A DNA stretch of 64,000 nucleotides from Ancylobacter novellus DSM 506 (GCF_000092925.1 NC_014217.1:3224001-3288000), one strand, 5' to 3'; shown: positions 9,009-17,437, counted from the stretch's first letter. Program-made: numbers and translations. Notes: generated by a model not told the origin, from the letters alone.

Positions 9009-9326
9009 TCACGCCTCCGTCTGGTCGCCGAACTGCAGGCGCTCGATCGGCTGGTTGCCGCCCTCGCTGCCGTAGAGCTTCTCGTCGAGCTCGGCGATCC
9101 TCGCCCGCAGCGCCTCCATCACGATCTGCCGCATCAGCTCGTAATCGAGCCGCACACTCGAATGCGCGCTGCGCAGCGCCTCGCCCGAGCGCAGCACCAG
9201 CGCCGGGGCCATGTGCGAGTTTTCCACCGTGAAATCGAGCGGATGGGTCGCGTCCTTCTCCAGGAGGTTCAGGTGCATGCGCAGCCGATGGTGCTCGGTG
9301 TGCAGGACGTCCGTGCTGTGCGTCAT
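9009..9326 (-). CDS. Hypothetical protein, 105 residues
   Basis: I do not recognise the family. The start MTHSTDVLHTEHHRL follows a strong GAGGGAGGAG ribosome-binding site, which is the main support that it is real. The protein is mostly helical by composition: the middle AHSSVRLDYELMRQIVMEALRARIAELDEKLYG looks like a long amphipathic helix or short coiled coil. There is no signal peptide or membrane segment. It lies upstream of ssrA on the same strand, 35 bp before the predicted ssrA promoter. Confidence 0.65.
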   Translation of the reverse strand: MTHSTDVLHTEHHRLRMHLNLLEKDATHPLDFTVENSHMAPALVLRSGEALRSAHSSVRLDYELMRQIVMEALRARIAELDEKLYGSEGGNQPIERLQFGDQTEA

Positions 9327-9539
9327 GGTCTCCTCCCTCGTGAACTCCGCACGATGACAAATCGCGGGAGGGCAACGGGTTCCCATAATACCGCCGGCAC
9401 CGCTCGCAAGCCCTGATCTGCCCCGAAATGACCCCGGAATTGCCCCGACAAGCGGGGAACGCCTCGGCGCCTGGGCGGTTTGCCCCCTGTCTTAACGGAC
9501 ACCGGGGGTGGGCTATGGGGATAGAAACGGAGACGAACC

Positions 9540-9932
9540 ATGAAGACAGGACATGTCGTCATCGGCCTCGCCGCCGCGCTCGGCGTCTCGACGCTCGCCG
9601 CGACGCCGGGCCTTGCACAGGAACTCTATGTCCGCAGCGCCGAGCCGGTCCCGCCCGGCGTGGTGGTGATGGAACAGCAGCCGACCTATGTGGCGCCGAC
9701 CCGGCGGGTGATCGTACAGGAGCCCGCGCCGGTGGTGGTGCAGGAGGTGCCCGCCGAACCGCGGCGCGTCATCGTGACCGAGCCGGCCCCCGCGCCGATG
9801 GCGCGCGAGGTCTATGTGCGCGAGGCGGCCCCGCTGCCGCCGGCCGACGTGATCGACAACGGCTATGGCTGCCGCACGCTGGAGCGCGAGTCGATCTCGG
9901 GCATCACCACGGTGAGCACCGTCTGCGACTGA
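9540..9932 (+). CDS. Small secreted Val/Pro-rich protein with internal repeats
   Basis: A 130-residue protein with a signal peptide (cleavage likely after GLA at residue 26). The mature part is built from two repeated phrases in mirror order: ELYVRSAEPVPPG (28-40) and EVYVREAAPLPPA (90-102) enclose RRVIVQEPAP (55-64) and RRVIVTEPAP (75-84). A short C-terminal part has two cysteines (111 and 129) that could form a disulfide in the periplasm. An ACGGAGACGAACC sequence precedes the ATG. No enzymatic motif is seen; an extended envelope spacer or wall-associated protein is a guess. Confidence 0.75.
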   Translation: MKTGHVVIGLAAALGVSTLAATPGLAQELYVRSAEPVPPGVVVMEQQPTYVAPTRRVIVQEPAPVVVQEVPAEPRRVIVTEPAPAPMAREVYVREAAPLPPADVIDNGYGCRTLERESISGITTVSTVCD

Positions 9933-9950
9933 CGGTTTAAGCTGTCGATA

Positions 9951-9984
9951 GCTGAGCGGGCGGCCACTGCGCCGTCCGCTCAGC
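9951..9984 (+). terminator. Stem-loop after the secreted repeat protein
   Basis: A 14-bp stem, GCTGAGCGGGCGGC paired with GCCGTCCGCTCAGC (one G-U), closes a 6-nt loop. It begins 19 bp after the stop at 9932 and ends 41 bp before thyA. There is no U-run after it, so it may be a weak terminator or a processing/stability hairpin. Confidence 0.5.
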
Positions 9985-10025
9985 CATGCTATATGTAGTG
10001 GGTCCATAGTCGACGGGGCCACGCC

Positions 10026-10820
10026 ATGCGGCAATATCACGAGCTTCTGGAGCGGGTTCTGCGCGAAGGCACGCGCAAGGACGACCGCACCGGCACCGGC
10101 ACGCTCTCCCTCTTCGGTCACCAGATGCGCTTTGACCTCGCCGAGGGGTTCCCGCTCGTCACCACCAAGAAGCTGCACCTCAGGTCGATCATCCACGAAC
10201 TGCTGTGGTTCCTCGCCGGCGACACCAACATCGCCTATCTTAAGGAAAACGGCGTCTCCATCTGGGACGAATGGGCCGACGCCAATGGCGATCTCGGCCC
10301 CGTCTACGGCCACCAGTGGCGTTCCTGGCCGGATGGGCGCGGCGGCGTGATCGACCAGATCGCGCAGGTGCTCTCGGACATCCGCCGCAACCCCGACTCG
10401 CGCCGGCTGATCGTCTCCGCCTGGAACCCGGCCGACGTGCCGCAGATGGCGCTGCCGCCCTGCCACTGCCTGTTCCAGTTCTACGTGCTGGACGGCAAGC
10501 TCTCCTGCCAGCTCTACCAGCGCTCGGCCGACATCTTCCTCGGCGTGCCGTTCAACATCGCCTCCTACGCGCTCCTGACCCACATGGTGGCACAGGTGAC
10601 GGGGCTGAAGCCGGGCGACTTCGTCCACACGCTGGGCGACGCGCATCTCTATGTGAACCATGTCGAGCAGGCGCATGAGCAGCTCTCGCGCGCCCCGCGC
10701 AAGCTGCCGGCGCTGAAGCTCAACCCGGCGGTGGACGACCTCTTCGCCTTCCGCTTCGAGGACATCGCCATAGAGGGCTACGACCCGCACCCCGCCATCA
10801 AGGCGCCGGTGGCGGTGTAA
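10026..10820 (+). CDS. thyA: Thymidylate synthase
   Basis: ThyA methylates dUMP to dTMP using methylene-tetrahydrofolate, producing dihydrofolate for FolA (6052-6561). The protein has 264 residues, the same length as the E. coli enzyme. The catalytic Cys146 sits in [11 protein letters not shown]. Other hallmarks are [32 protein letters not shown], the [14 protein letters not shown] dUMP site and HLYVNHVEQ. thyA and folA are in the same neighbourhood but on opposite strands. Confidence 0.97.
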   Translation: MRQYHELLERVLREGTRKDDRTGTGTLSLFGHQMRFDLAEGFPLVTTKKLHLRSIIHELLWFLAGDTNIAYLKENGVSIWDEWADANGDLGPVYGHQWRSWPDGRGGVIDQIAQVLSDIRRNPDSRRLIVSAWNPADVPQMALPPCHCLFQFYVLDGKLSCQLYQRSADIFLGVPFNIASYALLTHMVAQVTGLKPGDFVHTLGDAHLYVNHVEQAHEQLSRAPRKLPALKLNPAVDDLFAFRFEDIAIEGYDPHPAIKAPVAV

Positions 10821-10842
10821 CTCCTCCGATCCCCGAGAACAC

Positions 10843-10950
10843 CCTCATCCTGAGGCGCTCGCGCAGCGAGCCTCAAAGGATGGTCGGTAGAGCGCACCCG
10901 GACGAGCATCCTTCGAGGCCCGGCTGACGCCGGGCACCTCAGGATGAGGT
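10843..10950. repeat. Palindromic repeat, family A, copy 1
   Basis: Ends are CCTCATCCTGAGG and CCTCAGGATGAGG (inverted). Inside is a second inverted pair, GCCTCAAAGGATG and CATCCTTCGAGG, separated by GTCGGTAGAGCGCACCCGGA. Other copies lie at 17147-17258, 19062-19139 and 23161-23270. This copy sits between thyA and the GNAT gene, which run in the same direction. Confidence 0.85.
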
Positions 10951-10986
10951 TGATCGGGATGGATAATCCGAAACAGAGACTTGCTC

Positions 10987-11466
10987 ATGTCCCTCACCCT
11001 CCGCCCCGCACGGCCGGACGATTCCGGGCTCATCTTCGACTTCGTCTGCGAGCTCGCGGATTACGAGAGGCTGCGCCACGAGGTCGAGGCGACGCCGGCG
11101 GACATCGAGCGCGACCTGTTCGGCGCCGATCCCAAGGCGTTCTGCGATATCGGCGAGTGGGATGGCGTGCCTGCCGGCTTCGCGCTGTGGTTCTACACCT
11201 ACTCCACCTTCCGCGGCCGGCACGGAATCTTCCTGGAGGATATCTTCGTGCGTCCCGCCTACCGCGGACGCGGCATCGCCAAGGCGCTGATGCGCCGGCT
11301 AGCGCAGCGCTGCGTCGAGGAGGAACTCGGCCGCTTCGAGTGGAACGTGCTCGACTGGAACGAGCCGGCGATCCGCTTCTACCGCTCGGTCGGCGCAATT
11401 CCGCTCGACGCGTGGACGATGCAGCGCGTCAGCGGCGAGCCGCTCGGCAGGCTGGCGGAAGGCTGA
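10987..11466 (+). CDS. GNAT family N-acetyltransferase
   Basis: A 159-residue protein with the GNAT fold. The acetyl-CoA binding motif RPAYRGRGIAKALMRRLA, the preceding strand IFLEDIFVR and the last motif WNEPAIRFYRSVGA are clear. The overall form (FDFVCELADYERL, FALWFYTYSTFRGR) matches the diamine/thialysine acetyltransferase-like branch, so a small amine may be the substrate; this is inference. A TTG six bases upstream is in frame, but the ATG at 10987 is preferred. Confidence 0.88.
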   Translation: MSLTLRPARPDDSGLIFDFVCELADYERLRHEVEATPADIERDLFGADPKAFCDIGEWDGVPAGFALWFYTYSTFRGRHGIFLEDIFVRPAYRGRGIAKALMRRLAQRCVEEELGRFEWNVLDWNEPAIRFYRSVGAIPLDAWTMQRVSGEPLGRLAEG

Positions 11467-11469
11467 ACG

Positions 11470-11497
11470 AAAAAGCCGCCGGCGCATGGCCGGCGGC
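11470..11497 (-). terminator. Intrinsic terminator for the LTXXQ protein gene
   Basis: On the minus strand, GCCGCCGGC-CATGC-GCCGGCGGC is followed directly by TTTTT. This is a perfect 9-bp G+C stem with a U-run, the textbook rho-independent form. It lies 57 bp after the stop of the gene ending at 11554. It also sits at the end of the GNAT gene, so it may stop transcription from both sides. Confidence 0.85.
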
Positions 11498-11553
11498 AGT
11501 TGCGAGCGAGGGGGTGCTCGGGAGGCATTGGTCCGGGAAGGGAGCGGTGCCGC

Positions 11554-12258
11554 TCAGAGCGGCTCGCCCTCGGGGCCATCGGCAGCGGGGCCGTCGGGAC
11601 CGCCCGGCATCGGGCCGGGGCCCATGCGGTGGTGCATCGGGCCGCCCTCGCCGCCAGGGCCGAAGCGGTGCGGGCCGTGGCCCCAGCCGCGCTTGCCCTC
11701 ATGGCCGGCGAAGGCCATGTGCGGGTTCTGCGTCTGCCGGAACAGCACGCCGAAGCGGCGCTTCTGCGCGTCGTCGAGGCTGTCGTAGAGCGGCGCGGCC
11801 GCGTCGGCGAGCTTCTTCATCGTCTCACCGCGCTCGACCATGCCGTCGGCGCGCTCACGCAGGCGCTCGATCACGTCGGGACGCTCCGCCTTGGCGGTTT
11901 CGTCCGCGGCGCTGTCGTCGGTGGCCGCATCATTCTTGGACGTGTCGGTCTTGGACGTGTCGGTCTTGGCCTGCTCCGCCCTCTCGGCGCGGCGTTCGGC
12001 CCGGCGTTCGATGCGCTGCTTCGAGGCGTCCTGAAGCGCGCTCTCCAGCGCCGGCCAGAGCTTCTCCTGATCGGGGGTGAGGCGCAGCCCGGCATGCAGC
12101 GCGGCGATGCGCGCATCGCTCATGGCGCCGGCGAACTCGGCCATCTGCTGCGGCGTGGCATGGGGACGCCCGCCGGGGCGGAACTCCGGCGCCGCGATGC
12201 CGAAGGTGGCGCTGGCAAGCAGGGCGGCGGCGGTAGCGGCGATAATCGTGCGTTTCAT
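11554..12258 (-). CDS. Periplasmic LTXXQ-motif (Spy/CpxP-like) protein
   Basis: A 234-residue exported protein. The ATG at 12258 has AAGGAG nine bases upstream, and an earlier ATG at 12267 would sit too close to it. The signal peptide is MKRTIIAATAAALLASATFGIAA. The two family motifs are seen as LTPDQEKLW (~residue 60) and LDDAQKRRF (~165). Between them lies a charged stretch with a KTDTSK repeat. The C-terminal 50 residues are rich in Gly, Pro, His and Met (HRMGPGPMPGGP), which could bind metal. Spy/CpxP proteins sense or buffer envelope stress; here the role is inferred. No two-component genes lie beside it. Confidence 0.8.
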   Translation of the reverse strand: MKRTIIAATAAALLASATFGIAAPEFRPGGRPHATPQQMAEFAGAMSDARIAALHAGLRLTPDQEKLWPALESALQDASKQRIERRAERRAERAEQAKTDTSKTDTSKNDAATDDSAADETAKAERPDVIERLRERADGMVERGETMKKLADAAAPLYDSLDDAQKRRFGVLFRQTQNPHMAFAGHEGKRGWGHGPHRFGPGGEGGPMHHRMGPGPMPGGPDGPAADGPEGEPL

Positions 12259-12303
12259 CGGCCTCATCTCCTTGAAGAAGGTGAGGCCGATGCTGTCGCG
12301 AAT

Positions 12304-12331
12304 ACCGAAGAATCTCAAATGAAACTTCGGT
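12304..12331. promoter_or_regulatory. Dyad upstream of the LTXXQ protein gene
   Basis: ACCGAAG (12304-12310) and CTTCGGT (12325-12331) are inverted copies separated by 14 bp. They lie 46-73 bp upstream of the ATG at 12258, in DNA more AT-rich than its surroundings. This could be an operator or a 5' leader hairpin. The regulator is unknown. Confidence 0.4.
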
Positions 12332-12392
12332 AATAAATCCTGATAACTTTCAGCAACATAGATGAATGGCCGTTCAGATTCATGAATAGCCA

Positions 12393-13784
12393 TTAACCCG
12401 GCGAAATCATCTTCTCCGGGCGGACGACGGCGTCGAATTCCTCGTTGGTGACGTAGCCGCCGCCGACCGCCTCTTCGCGCAGGGTGGTGCCGTTCTTGTG
12501 CGCGGTCTTGGCGATCTTGGCCGCGTTATCGTAGCCGATCTTCGGCGCCAGCGCGGTCACCAGCATCAGCGAGCGCTCCAGCGCCGCCTTGATATTGTCC
12601 GCGCGCGGCTCAATGCCGACGACGCAGTTGTCGGTGAAGCTGATCGCCGCGTCGGAGAGCAGGCGCACCGACTGGACGAAATTGTACGCCATCACCGGGT
12701 TGTAGACGTTCAGCTCGAAATGGCCCTGGCTGCCGGCGAAGCTGAGCGCGGCATTGTTGCCGAACACCTGCACGCAGACCTGGGTGAGCGCCTCGCACTG
12801 CGTCGGGTTCACCTTGCCCGGCATGATCGAGGAGCCCGGCTCGTTCTCCGGCAGGGAGAGCTCGCCGAGGCCCGAGCGCGGGCCGGAGCCGAGCAGGCGG
12901 ATGTCGTTGGCGATCTTGAACAGCGACACCGCCACCGTGTTGATCGCCCCGTGCGAGAACACCATGGCGTCATGGGCGGCGAGCGCCTCGAACTTGTTCG
13001 GCGCCGAGGTAAAGGGCAGGCCGGTGATCTCGGCGATCTTGGCCGCCACCTTCTCGGCGAAGCCGAGCGGCGCGTTGAGCCCGGTGCCGACCGCGGTGCC
13101 GCCCTGCGCCAGCTCCATCAGCGCCGGCAGGGTCTGCTCGATGCGGGCGATGCCGTTGGTCACCTGCTGGGTGTAGCCGGAGAATTCCTGGCCGAGGGTG
13201 AGCGGCGTGGCGTCCTGCGTGTGGGTGCGGCCGATCTTGATGATGTCGGCCCAGGCTTCGGCCTTGGCGGCAAGCGCGTCGCGCAGCTTGGTCAGCGCCG
13301 GGATGAGTTCGTTGACCAGTTCCTCCGCCGCCGCGATGTGCATCGCGGTCGGGTAGGTGTCGTTGGAGGACTGGCTCATATTGACGTGGTCGTTCGGGTG
13401 CACCGGCTTCTTGGAGCCGAGCTTGCCGCCGAGGATCTCGATGGCACGGTTCGAGATCACCTCGTTGGCGTTCATGTTGGACTGCGTGCCCGAGCCGGTC
13501 TGCCAGACCGCGAGCGGAAAATGCGCGTCGAGCTTGCCGTCGATGACTTCCTGCGCCGCCTGGACGATGGCCTCGGCGATCTTCGGATCGAGATGGCCGA
13601 GTTCGCGATTGGTCTCCGCCGCCGCCCGCTTGATCACCCCGAGAGCGCGGATCACCGGCAGCGGCTGCTTTTCCCAGCCGATCTTGAAATTGCCGAGCGA
13701 GCGCTGCGCCTGCGCGCCCCAGTACTTGTCGCTCTCCACCTCGATGGGACCGAATGTGTCGGTCTCGATGCGGGTCTTGCTCAT
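12393..13784 (-). CDS. fumC: Class II fumarate hydratase
   Basis: FumC reversibly hydrates fumarate to malate in the TCA cycle. The protein has 463 residues, standard for the oxygen-stable, iron-free class. Seen are [18 protein letters not shown], the [14 protein letters not shown] active-site segment, [18 protein letters not shown], and the fumarase/aspartase signature [12 protein letters not shown] chose the ATG at 13784; a TTG two codons earlier is also in frame. An inverted pair AATGGC/GCCATT (12365-12394) overlaps the stop codon and may act as a 3' hairpin. Confidence 0.96.
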   Translation of the reverse strand: MSKTRIETDTFGPIEVESDKYWGAQAQRSLGNFKIGWEKQPLPVIRALGVIKRAAAETNRELGHLDPKIAEAIVQAAQEVIDGKLDAHFPLAVWQTGSGTQSNMNANEVISNRAIEILGGKLGSKKPVHPNDHVNMSQSSNDTYPTAMHIAAAEELVNELIPALTKLRDALAAKAEAWADIIKIGRTHTQDATPLTLGQEFSGYTQQVTNGIARIEQTLPALMELAQGGTAVGTGLNAPLGFAEKVAAKIAEITGLPFTSAPNKFEALAAHDAMVFSHGAINTVAVSLFKIANDIRLLGSGPRSGLGELSLPENEPGSSIMPGKVNPTQCEALTQVCVQVFGNNAALSFAGSQGHFELNVYNPVMAYNFVQSVRLLSDAAISFTDNCVVGIEPRADNIKAALERSLMLVTALAPKIGYDNAAKIAKTAHKNGTTLREEAVGGGYVTNEEFDAVVRPEKMISPG

Positions 13785-13971
13785 CGTCAAAGCCTTTCGG
13801 GAACGGGCGTCCTAATGACCGTGCCGGCGAGCGGGACGGCGCGGTCGGTTTAGCACGCGCACGAATGGGGGCAAATGCGCCGGAAGGCGGCCTGCCCCGC
13901 CGGCCGAAAATGACGGCGGGACATCACGAAGGCGTGAGCAAGCAGGTCGATCACTTATCGGCGAAACCGCA

Positions 13972-14010
13972 AATGGTATTAAAATACTACCATTGATCTT
14001 GTACTATAAT
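13972..14010 (+). promoter_or_regulatory. Promoter-like element with overlapping dyad
   Basis: AATGGTA (13972-13978) and TACCATT (13988-13994) form a perfect 7-bp inverted repeat with a 9-bp spacer. A consensus TATAAT (14005-14010) follows 10 bp later. The dyad covers the place where a -35 box would be, which suggests an operator. The whole stretch 13960-14160 is AT-rich, unlike the rest of the window. The remainder of the gap 13785-13971 shows nothing else that I can support. Confidence 0.5.
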
Positions 14011-14055
14011 ACCCGCCATATCTCAAAATTGGTTCGAATTAAATAATAGGACGGA

Positions 14056-14130
14056 ATGTCCATGGTGACGCGGTATCTGGCGACATCAAACTTTTGCCGA
14101 TATTATCAGGTCTACAAGTTGAATCGATGA
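14056..14130 (+). CDS. Possible 24-residue small ORF (leader peptide candidate)
   Basis: An ATG at 14056 preceded by AGGACGGA opens a 24-codon frame that starts MSMVTRYLA, ends YKLNR and stops with TGA at 14128-14130. A second ATG at 14062 is in the same frame. It lies 46 bp after a TATAAT box and 46 bp before the DUF4169 gene. The encoded peptide has five aromatic residues in 24. There is no homology evidence; it could be chance. Confidence 0.3.
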   Translation: MSMVTRYLATSNFCRYYQVYKLNR

Positions 14131-14176
14131 CGCATTGACTTGTTATCGCGACTATTCTGCTCCTGGCTGGAAATGG

Positions 14177-14371
14177 ATGCTCGTGGCTGACGTTGTAAAT
14201 CTCAACCGCTACCGCAAACGCGCCGCGCGCGATCGCGCGGAACAAACTGCCGCGGAGCGGCGTTTGGAGTTTGGCCGGACAAAGGCTCAACGCGAGCTGG
14301 ATGCGGCCGCGGAGCGGTTGAAGGCCAAGTCGCTCGACGGGCACTTGCGCATACGAGAGGACGACACATGA
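14177..14371 (+). CDS. DUF4169 family protein
   Basis: A 64-residue, highly charged helical protein with VVNLNRYRKRAARDRAEQ at the start, followed by FGRTKAQRELDAAAERL and the family-typical C-terminal LDGHLRIRE. The start is either the ATG at 14177 or the GTG at 14183 (VADVVNL); the family usually begins close to the latter. Its function is unknown. Its stop overlaps the ATG of the next gene (ATGA), so the two are translated together. Confidence 0.8.
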   Translation: MLVADVVNLNRYRKRAARDRAEQTAAERRLEFGRTKAQRELDAAAERLKAKSLDGHLRIREDDT

Positions 14372-14646
14372 AGAGCCCCGTGGTTAAGCGGTCGATCGTA
14401 ATTGCAGGGCACAAGACCAGTGTCAGCCTGGAAGATCAGTTCTGGGATGCCCTGAAGGAAATCGCCGCCAATCGGCGTAGCACGCTGTCGGAGATTGTGG
14501 CCTCCATCGACTCGGGCCGCAATCAGGGCAACCTGTCCTCTGCCATCCGCCTCTATGTGCTCGCGCACTATCGAAATCCGCCGAACTCCCGCGACACTAT
14601 GGAACACGTCGAGCGTCATGCGCCCGCGCGTTCTACCGTTGCGTAA
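14368..14646 (+). CDS. Ribbon-helix-helix domain protein
   Basis: A 92-residue protein with a ribbon-helix-helix domain: the strand KRSIVIAGHKTSVSLEDQFWDAL, then helices around LKEIAANRRSTLSEIVASID and NLSSAIRLYVLAHYR. This matches the RHH_4 family that is paired with DUF4169 in many Hyphomicrobiales. It probably binds DNA as a dimer; the target is unknown. The dyad at 13972-13994 upstream of this operon is one candidate for autoregulation (inference). Confidence 0.85.
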   Translation: MKSPVVKRSIVIAGHKTSVSLEDQFWDALKEIAANRRSTLSEIVASIDSGRNQGNLSSAIRLYVLAHYRNPPNSRDTMEHVERHAPARSTVA

Positions 14647-14828
14647 GACGCCACCGTCCCCCATATCAGCGGCCCGGCGACGCGTTGTAACCAGATGCCG
14701 CGTCACCTATAACCGCCTCTCCGCGTCCATCGGACGGTGAGGCGTGGGCTTTTCTGCACGGCGGCGTCTCACGGTTCTGCGTTTGCGGGCCCGGGCTCTG
14801 CCGGGCGCGCAAACGGAGTGGGCGCGGC

Positions 14829-15983
14829 ATGTCGTGGAAGAACCAGAGCGGTGGGCCATGGGGTGGTGGTCCACGCGGCCCCTGGGGCACTGGTCCGCAG
14901 TCGTCGGGACCTAATTCTCCCGATCTCGAGGAACTCATCCGCCGCGGCCAGGAGAGGCTGCGCAGCGCCATGCCCGGCGGCTTCGGCAGCGGCAAGGGCG
15001 TCGTGGTCGTCGTGGTGCTCGCCATCCTCGTATGGCTGCTTTCCGGCTTCTACCGCGTCCAGCCCGACGAGCAGGGCGTCGTCCTGCGCTTCGGCAAGTT
15101 CGTCGGCACCACCAATCCCGGCCTGAACTACCACCTCCCTTACCCGATCGAGACCGTGCTGACCCCCCAGGTCACCCGCGTCAACCGCATCGACATCGGC
15201 ATCCGCACCGGCGACGACCCGCGCCGCGGCGCCGCCATGCGCGACGTCTCGGAAGAGAGCCTGATGCTCACCGGCGACGAGAACATCGTCGACGTCGACT
15301 TCGCCGTGTTCTGGATGGTGAAGCCCGCGGCCCCCGGCTCGACCGAGGACATCGGCGCCGCCGACTTCCTGTTCAACGTCCAGAACCCGGAAGGCACCAT
15401 CAAGGCGGTGGCCGAGAGCGCCATGCGCGAGGTGGTCGGGCGCACCAACATCCAGCCGATCCTCACCGGCGCCCGCCAGAACATCGAGACGGCGGTGCAG
15501 GAGCTGATGCAGCACACGCTCGACAGCTACAAGTCCGGCATCCTGATCACCCAGGTGCAGCTGCAGAAGGTCGACCCGCCCTCGCAGGTCATCGACGCCT
15601 TCCGCGACGTGCAGGCCGCCCGCGCCGACGCCGAGCGCCTGCAGAACGAGGCCCAGGCTTATGCCAACCGCGTCGTCCCCGAGGCGCGTGGCGAGGCGGC
15701 CCGCATCACCCAGGGCGCCGAGGGCTACAAGGAGCGCGCCATCATCGAGGCGCGCGGCCAGGCTTCGCGCTTCCTGAGTGTGCTGACCCAGTACCAGAAG
15801 GCCCCGGACGTGACCCGCCAGCGCCTCTATCTCGAAACCATGGAACGCGTGTTCGGCGGCATGGACAAGATCATCATCGACCCCGCGGCGAGCGGCGCCT
15901 CCGGCGTCGTGCCCTACCTGCCGCTCGGCCCGATCGGCGGGCGTCCCGCCACCCCGGCGCCGGCCCAGGGAGCCGTGAAATGA
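14829..15983 (+). CDS. hflK: FtsH protease modulator HflK
   Basis: HflK with HflC forms a large membrane complex around the FtsH protease and controls its access to membrane substrates. The 384-residue protein has a Gly/Pro/Trp-rich cytoplasmic N-terminus (1-55), one membrane segment (about 57-76, VVVVVVLAILVWLLSGFY), then a stomatin/prohibitin (SPFH) domain starting VQPDEQGVVLRFGKF. Long helices (AARADAERLQNEAQAYANR) follow. Its stop overlaps the hflC start (ATGA). Confidence 0.95.
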   Translation: MSWKNQSGGPWGGGPRGPWGTGPQSSGPNSPDLEELIRRGQERLRSAMPGGFGSGKGVVVVVVLAILVWLLSGFYRVQPDEQGVVLRFGKFVGTTNPGLNYHLPYPIETVLTPQVTRVNRIDIGIRTGDDPRRGAAMRDVSEESLMLTGDENIVDVDFAVFWMVKPAAPGSTEDIGAADFLFNVQNPEGTIKAVAESAMREVVGRTNIQPILTGARQNIETAVQELMQHTLDSYKSGILITQVQLQKVDPPSQVIDAFRDVQAARADAERLQNEAQAYANRVVPEARGEAARITQGAEGYKERAIIEARGQASRFLSVLTQYQKAPDVTRQRLYLETMERVFGGMDKIIIDPAASGASGVVPYLPLGPIGGRPATPAPAQGAVK

Positions 15984-16915
15984 AGAACAGCTTCGGTCTC
16001 GTCCTCGCGGTCGTTGCCGCGCTCGTTCTCATCGGGCTCTATTCGGCGCTGTTCACGGTCTACCAGACCCAGCAGGCGCTGGTGCTGCGCTTCGGCGAGC
16101 CGGTGCGCATCATCGAGGAGCCCGGCCTCAACGTGAAGATCCCGCTGGTCGACAGCGTGATCTTCGTCGACAAGCGCATCCTCGACCTCGAGAACCCCTC
16201 GCAGGAAGTGATCGCGGCCGACCAGAAGCGCCTCGTGGTGGACGCCTTCGCGCGCTACCGCATCGTCAACCCGCTGCGCTTCTACCAGTCGGTCGGGACC
16301 ATCGAGGGCGCCAATTCCCGCCTCGCCACAATCCTGAACTCCTCGCTGCGCCGCGTGCTCGGCGAATCGAGCTTCACACAGGTGGTGCGCGACCAGCGCG
16401 AGGCCCTGATGGGCCGCATCCGCGACCAGGTGAACCGCGAGGCCGCCGGCTTCGGCATCAGCGTGATCGACGTGCGCATCCGCCGCGCCGACCTGCCGGA
16501 GGCCAACAGCCAGGCGGTATTCCAGCGCATGCAGACCGAGCGTCAGCGCGAGGCGGCCGAGATCCGCGCCCAGGGCGCGGAGGCGGCGCAGACCATCCGT
16601 GCCCGCTCCGACCGCGATTCGACGATCATCGTCGCCGAAGCCAACGCCACCGCCGACAAGCTGCGCGGCGAGGGCGAGGCCCAGCGCAACGAGATCTTCG
16701 CGCAGGCCTACACGCAGGATCGCGGCTTCTTCGACTTCTACCGTTCCATGCAGGCCTATGAGGCCTCGATGAAGAGCGGGGACACGCGGATGCTGCTGGC
16801 GCCGGATTCGGAGTTCTTCCGCTTCTTCAACAACCCGGCCGCGCCCGCCGCGGCTCCTGGTTCCGCGCCGGCCCCCGCCGCCGCGGCACCGGCGCCGGCG
16901 GCGCCGGCGAACTGA
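15980..16915 (+). CDS. hflC: FtsH protease modulator HflC
   Basis: The 311-residue partner of HflK has an N-terminal membrane anchor (about residues 5-25) and an SPFH domain from VYQTQQALVLRFGEPVR. Helices such as ERQREAAEIRAQGAEAA and ANATADKLRGEGEAQRNEIF are typical of the ring-forming region. The C-terminal ~25 residues are Ala/Pro only. The reading frame is open far upstream inside hflK, but the ATG at 15980 matches the family start and is translationally coupled. Confidence 0.95.
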   Translation: MKNSFGLVLAVVAALVLIGLYSALFTVYQTQQALVLRFGEPVRIIEEPGLNVKIPLVDSVIFVDKRILDLENPSQEVIAADQKRLVVDAFARYRIVNPLRFYQSVGTIEGANSRLATILNSSLRRVLGESSFTQVVRDQREALMGRIRDQVNREAAGFGISVIDVRIRRADLPEANSQAVFQRMQTERQREAAEIRAQGAEAAQTIRARSDRDSTIIVAEANATADKLRGEGEAQRNEIFAQAYTQDRGFFDFYRSMQAYEASMKSGDTRMLLAPDSEFFRFFNNPAAPAAAPGSAPAPAAAAPAPAAPAN

Positions 16916-16922
16916 CGCGGCG

Positions 16923-17108
16923 ATGTATGACCTCATCGTCGCCCTCGGCCTCGTACTGGTGATCGAGGGTCTGATGCTGGCCGCCGTACCCGGAGCGGTA
17001 CGGCGCGCCACCGAGGCGATCGCCCAGACACCCGACACGCCGCTGCGTCTCGCCGGCCTCATCGGCGCGATCGTCGGCCTCGTCATCGTCTGGCTGGTGC
17101 GCGGCTGA
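16923..17108 (+). CDS. DUF2065 family membrane protein
   Basis: A 61-residue protein with two hydrophobic helices (residues ~3-25 and ~41-58) joined by a short polar loop, as in the DUF2065 family, which is often found with hflKC. It starts 7 bp after the hflC stop. The function is unknown; its position suggests a small membrane partner of the HflKC-FtsH complex (inference). Confidence 0.88.
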   Translation: MYDLIVALGLVLVIEGLMLAAVPGAVRRATEAIAQTPDTPLRLAGLIGAIVGLVIVWLVRG

Positions 17109-17146
17109 GGGACGGCTGCGCCGTCTATTCTCCTACCCTCATGCAC

Positions 17147-17258
17147 ACCCTCATCCTGAGGTGCCCGGCCAACGGCCGGGCCTCGAAGGATGCTCGTCCG
17201 GGCGCGCTCGAACGACCACCCTTCGAGGCTCGCTGCGCTCGCACCTCAGGATGAGGGT
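17147..17258. repeat. Palindromic repeat, family A, copy 2
   Basis: This 112-bp copy has outer CCTCATCCTGAGG/CCTCAGGATGAGG and inner GGGCCTCGAAGGATG/CACCCTTCGAGGCTCG pairs, with an additional CCGGCC-AAC-GGCCGG hairpin. It lies between the DUF2065 gene and degP, which run in the same direction, ending 179 bp before the degP start. It may separate the two transcripts. Confidence 0.85.
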
Positions 17259-17437
17259 GCATGCCGCACCTCAGGGAACGCCGCTTCCGCCCCCGCCACC
17301 CCGCGCTGATCGGGCCCGCCGCCTCGCGCGCTTTTGGCTTGCATCGCGCTTCCGCCGGGTTAGCGTCGACGGGAACACGGCGGGCGGCGCAGAGCCCCGC
17401 CGTTCCGCATTCGGCGCGGCGGCGCCAAGGAGGCCTT

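Noticed and set aside
12259..12393. Frame of the LTXXQ protein is open for 45 codons upstream of its start
   Set aside because: The ribosome-binding site AAGGAG and a proper signal peptide place the start at 12258; the upstream codons cover a dyad-rich AT-rich promoter region.
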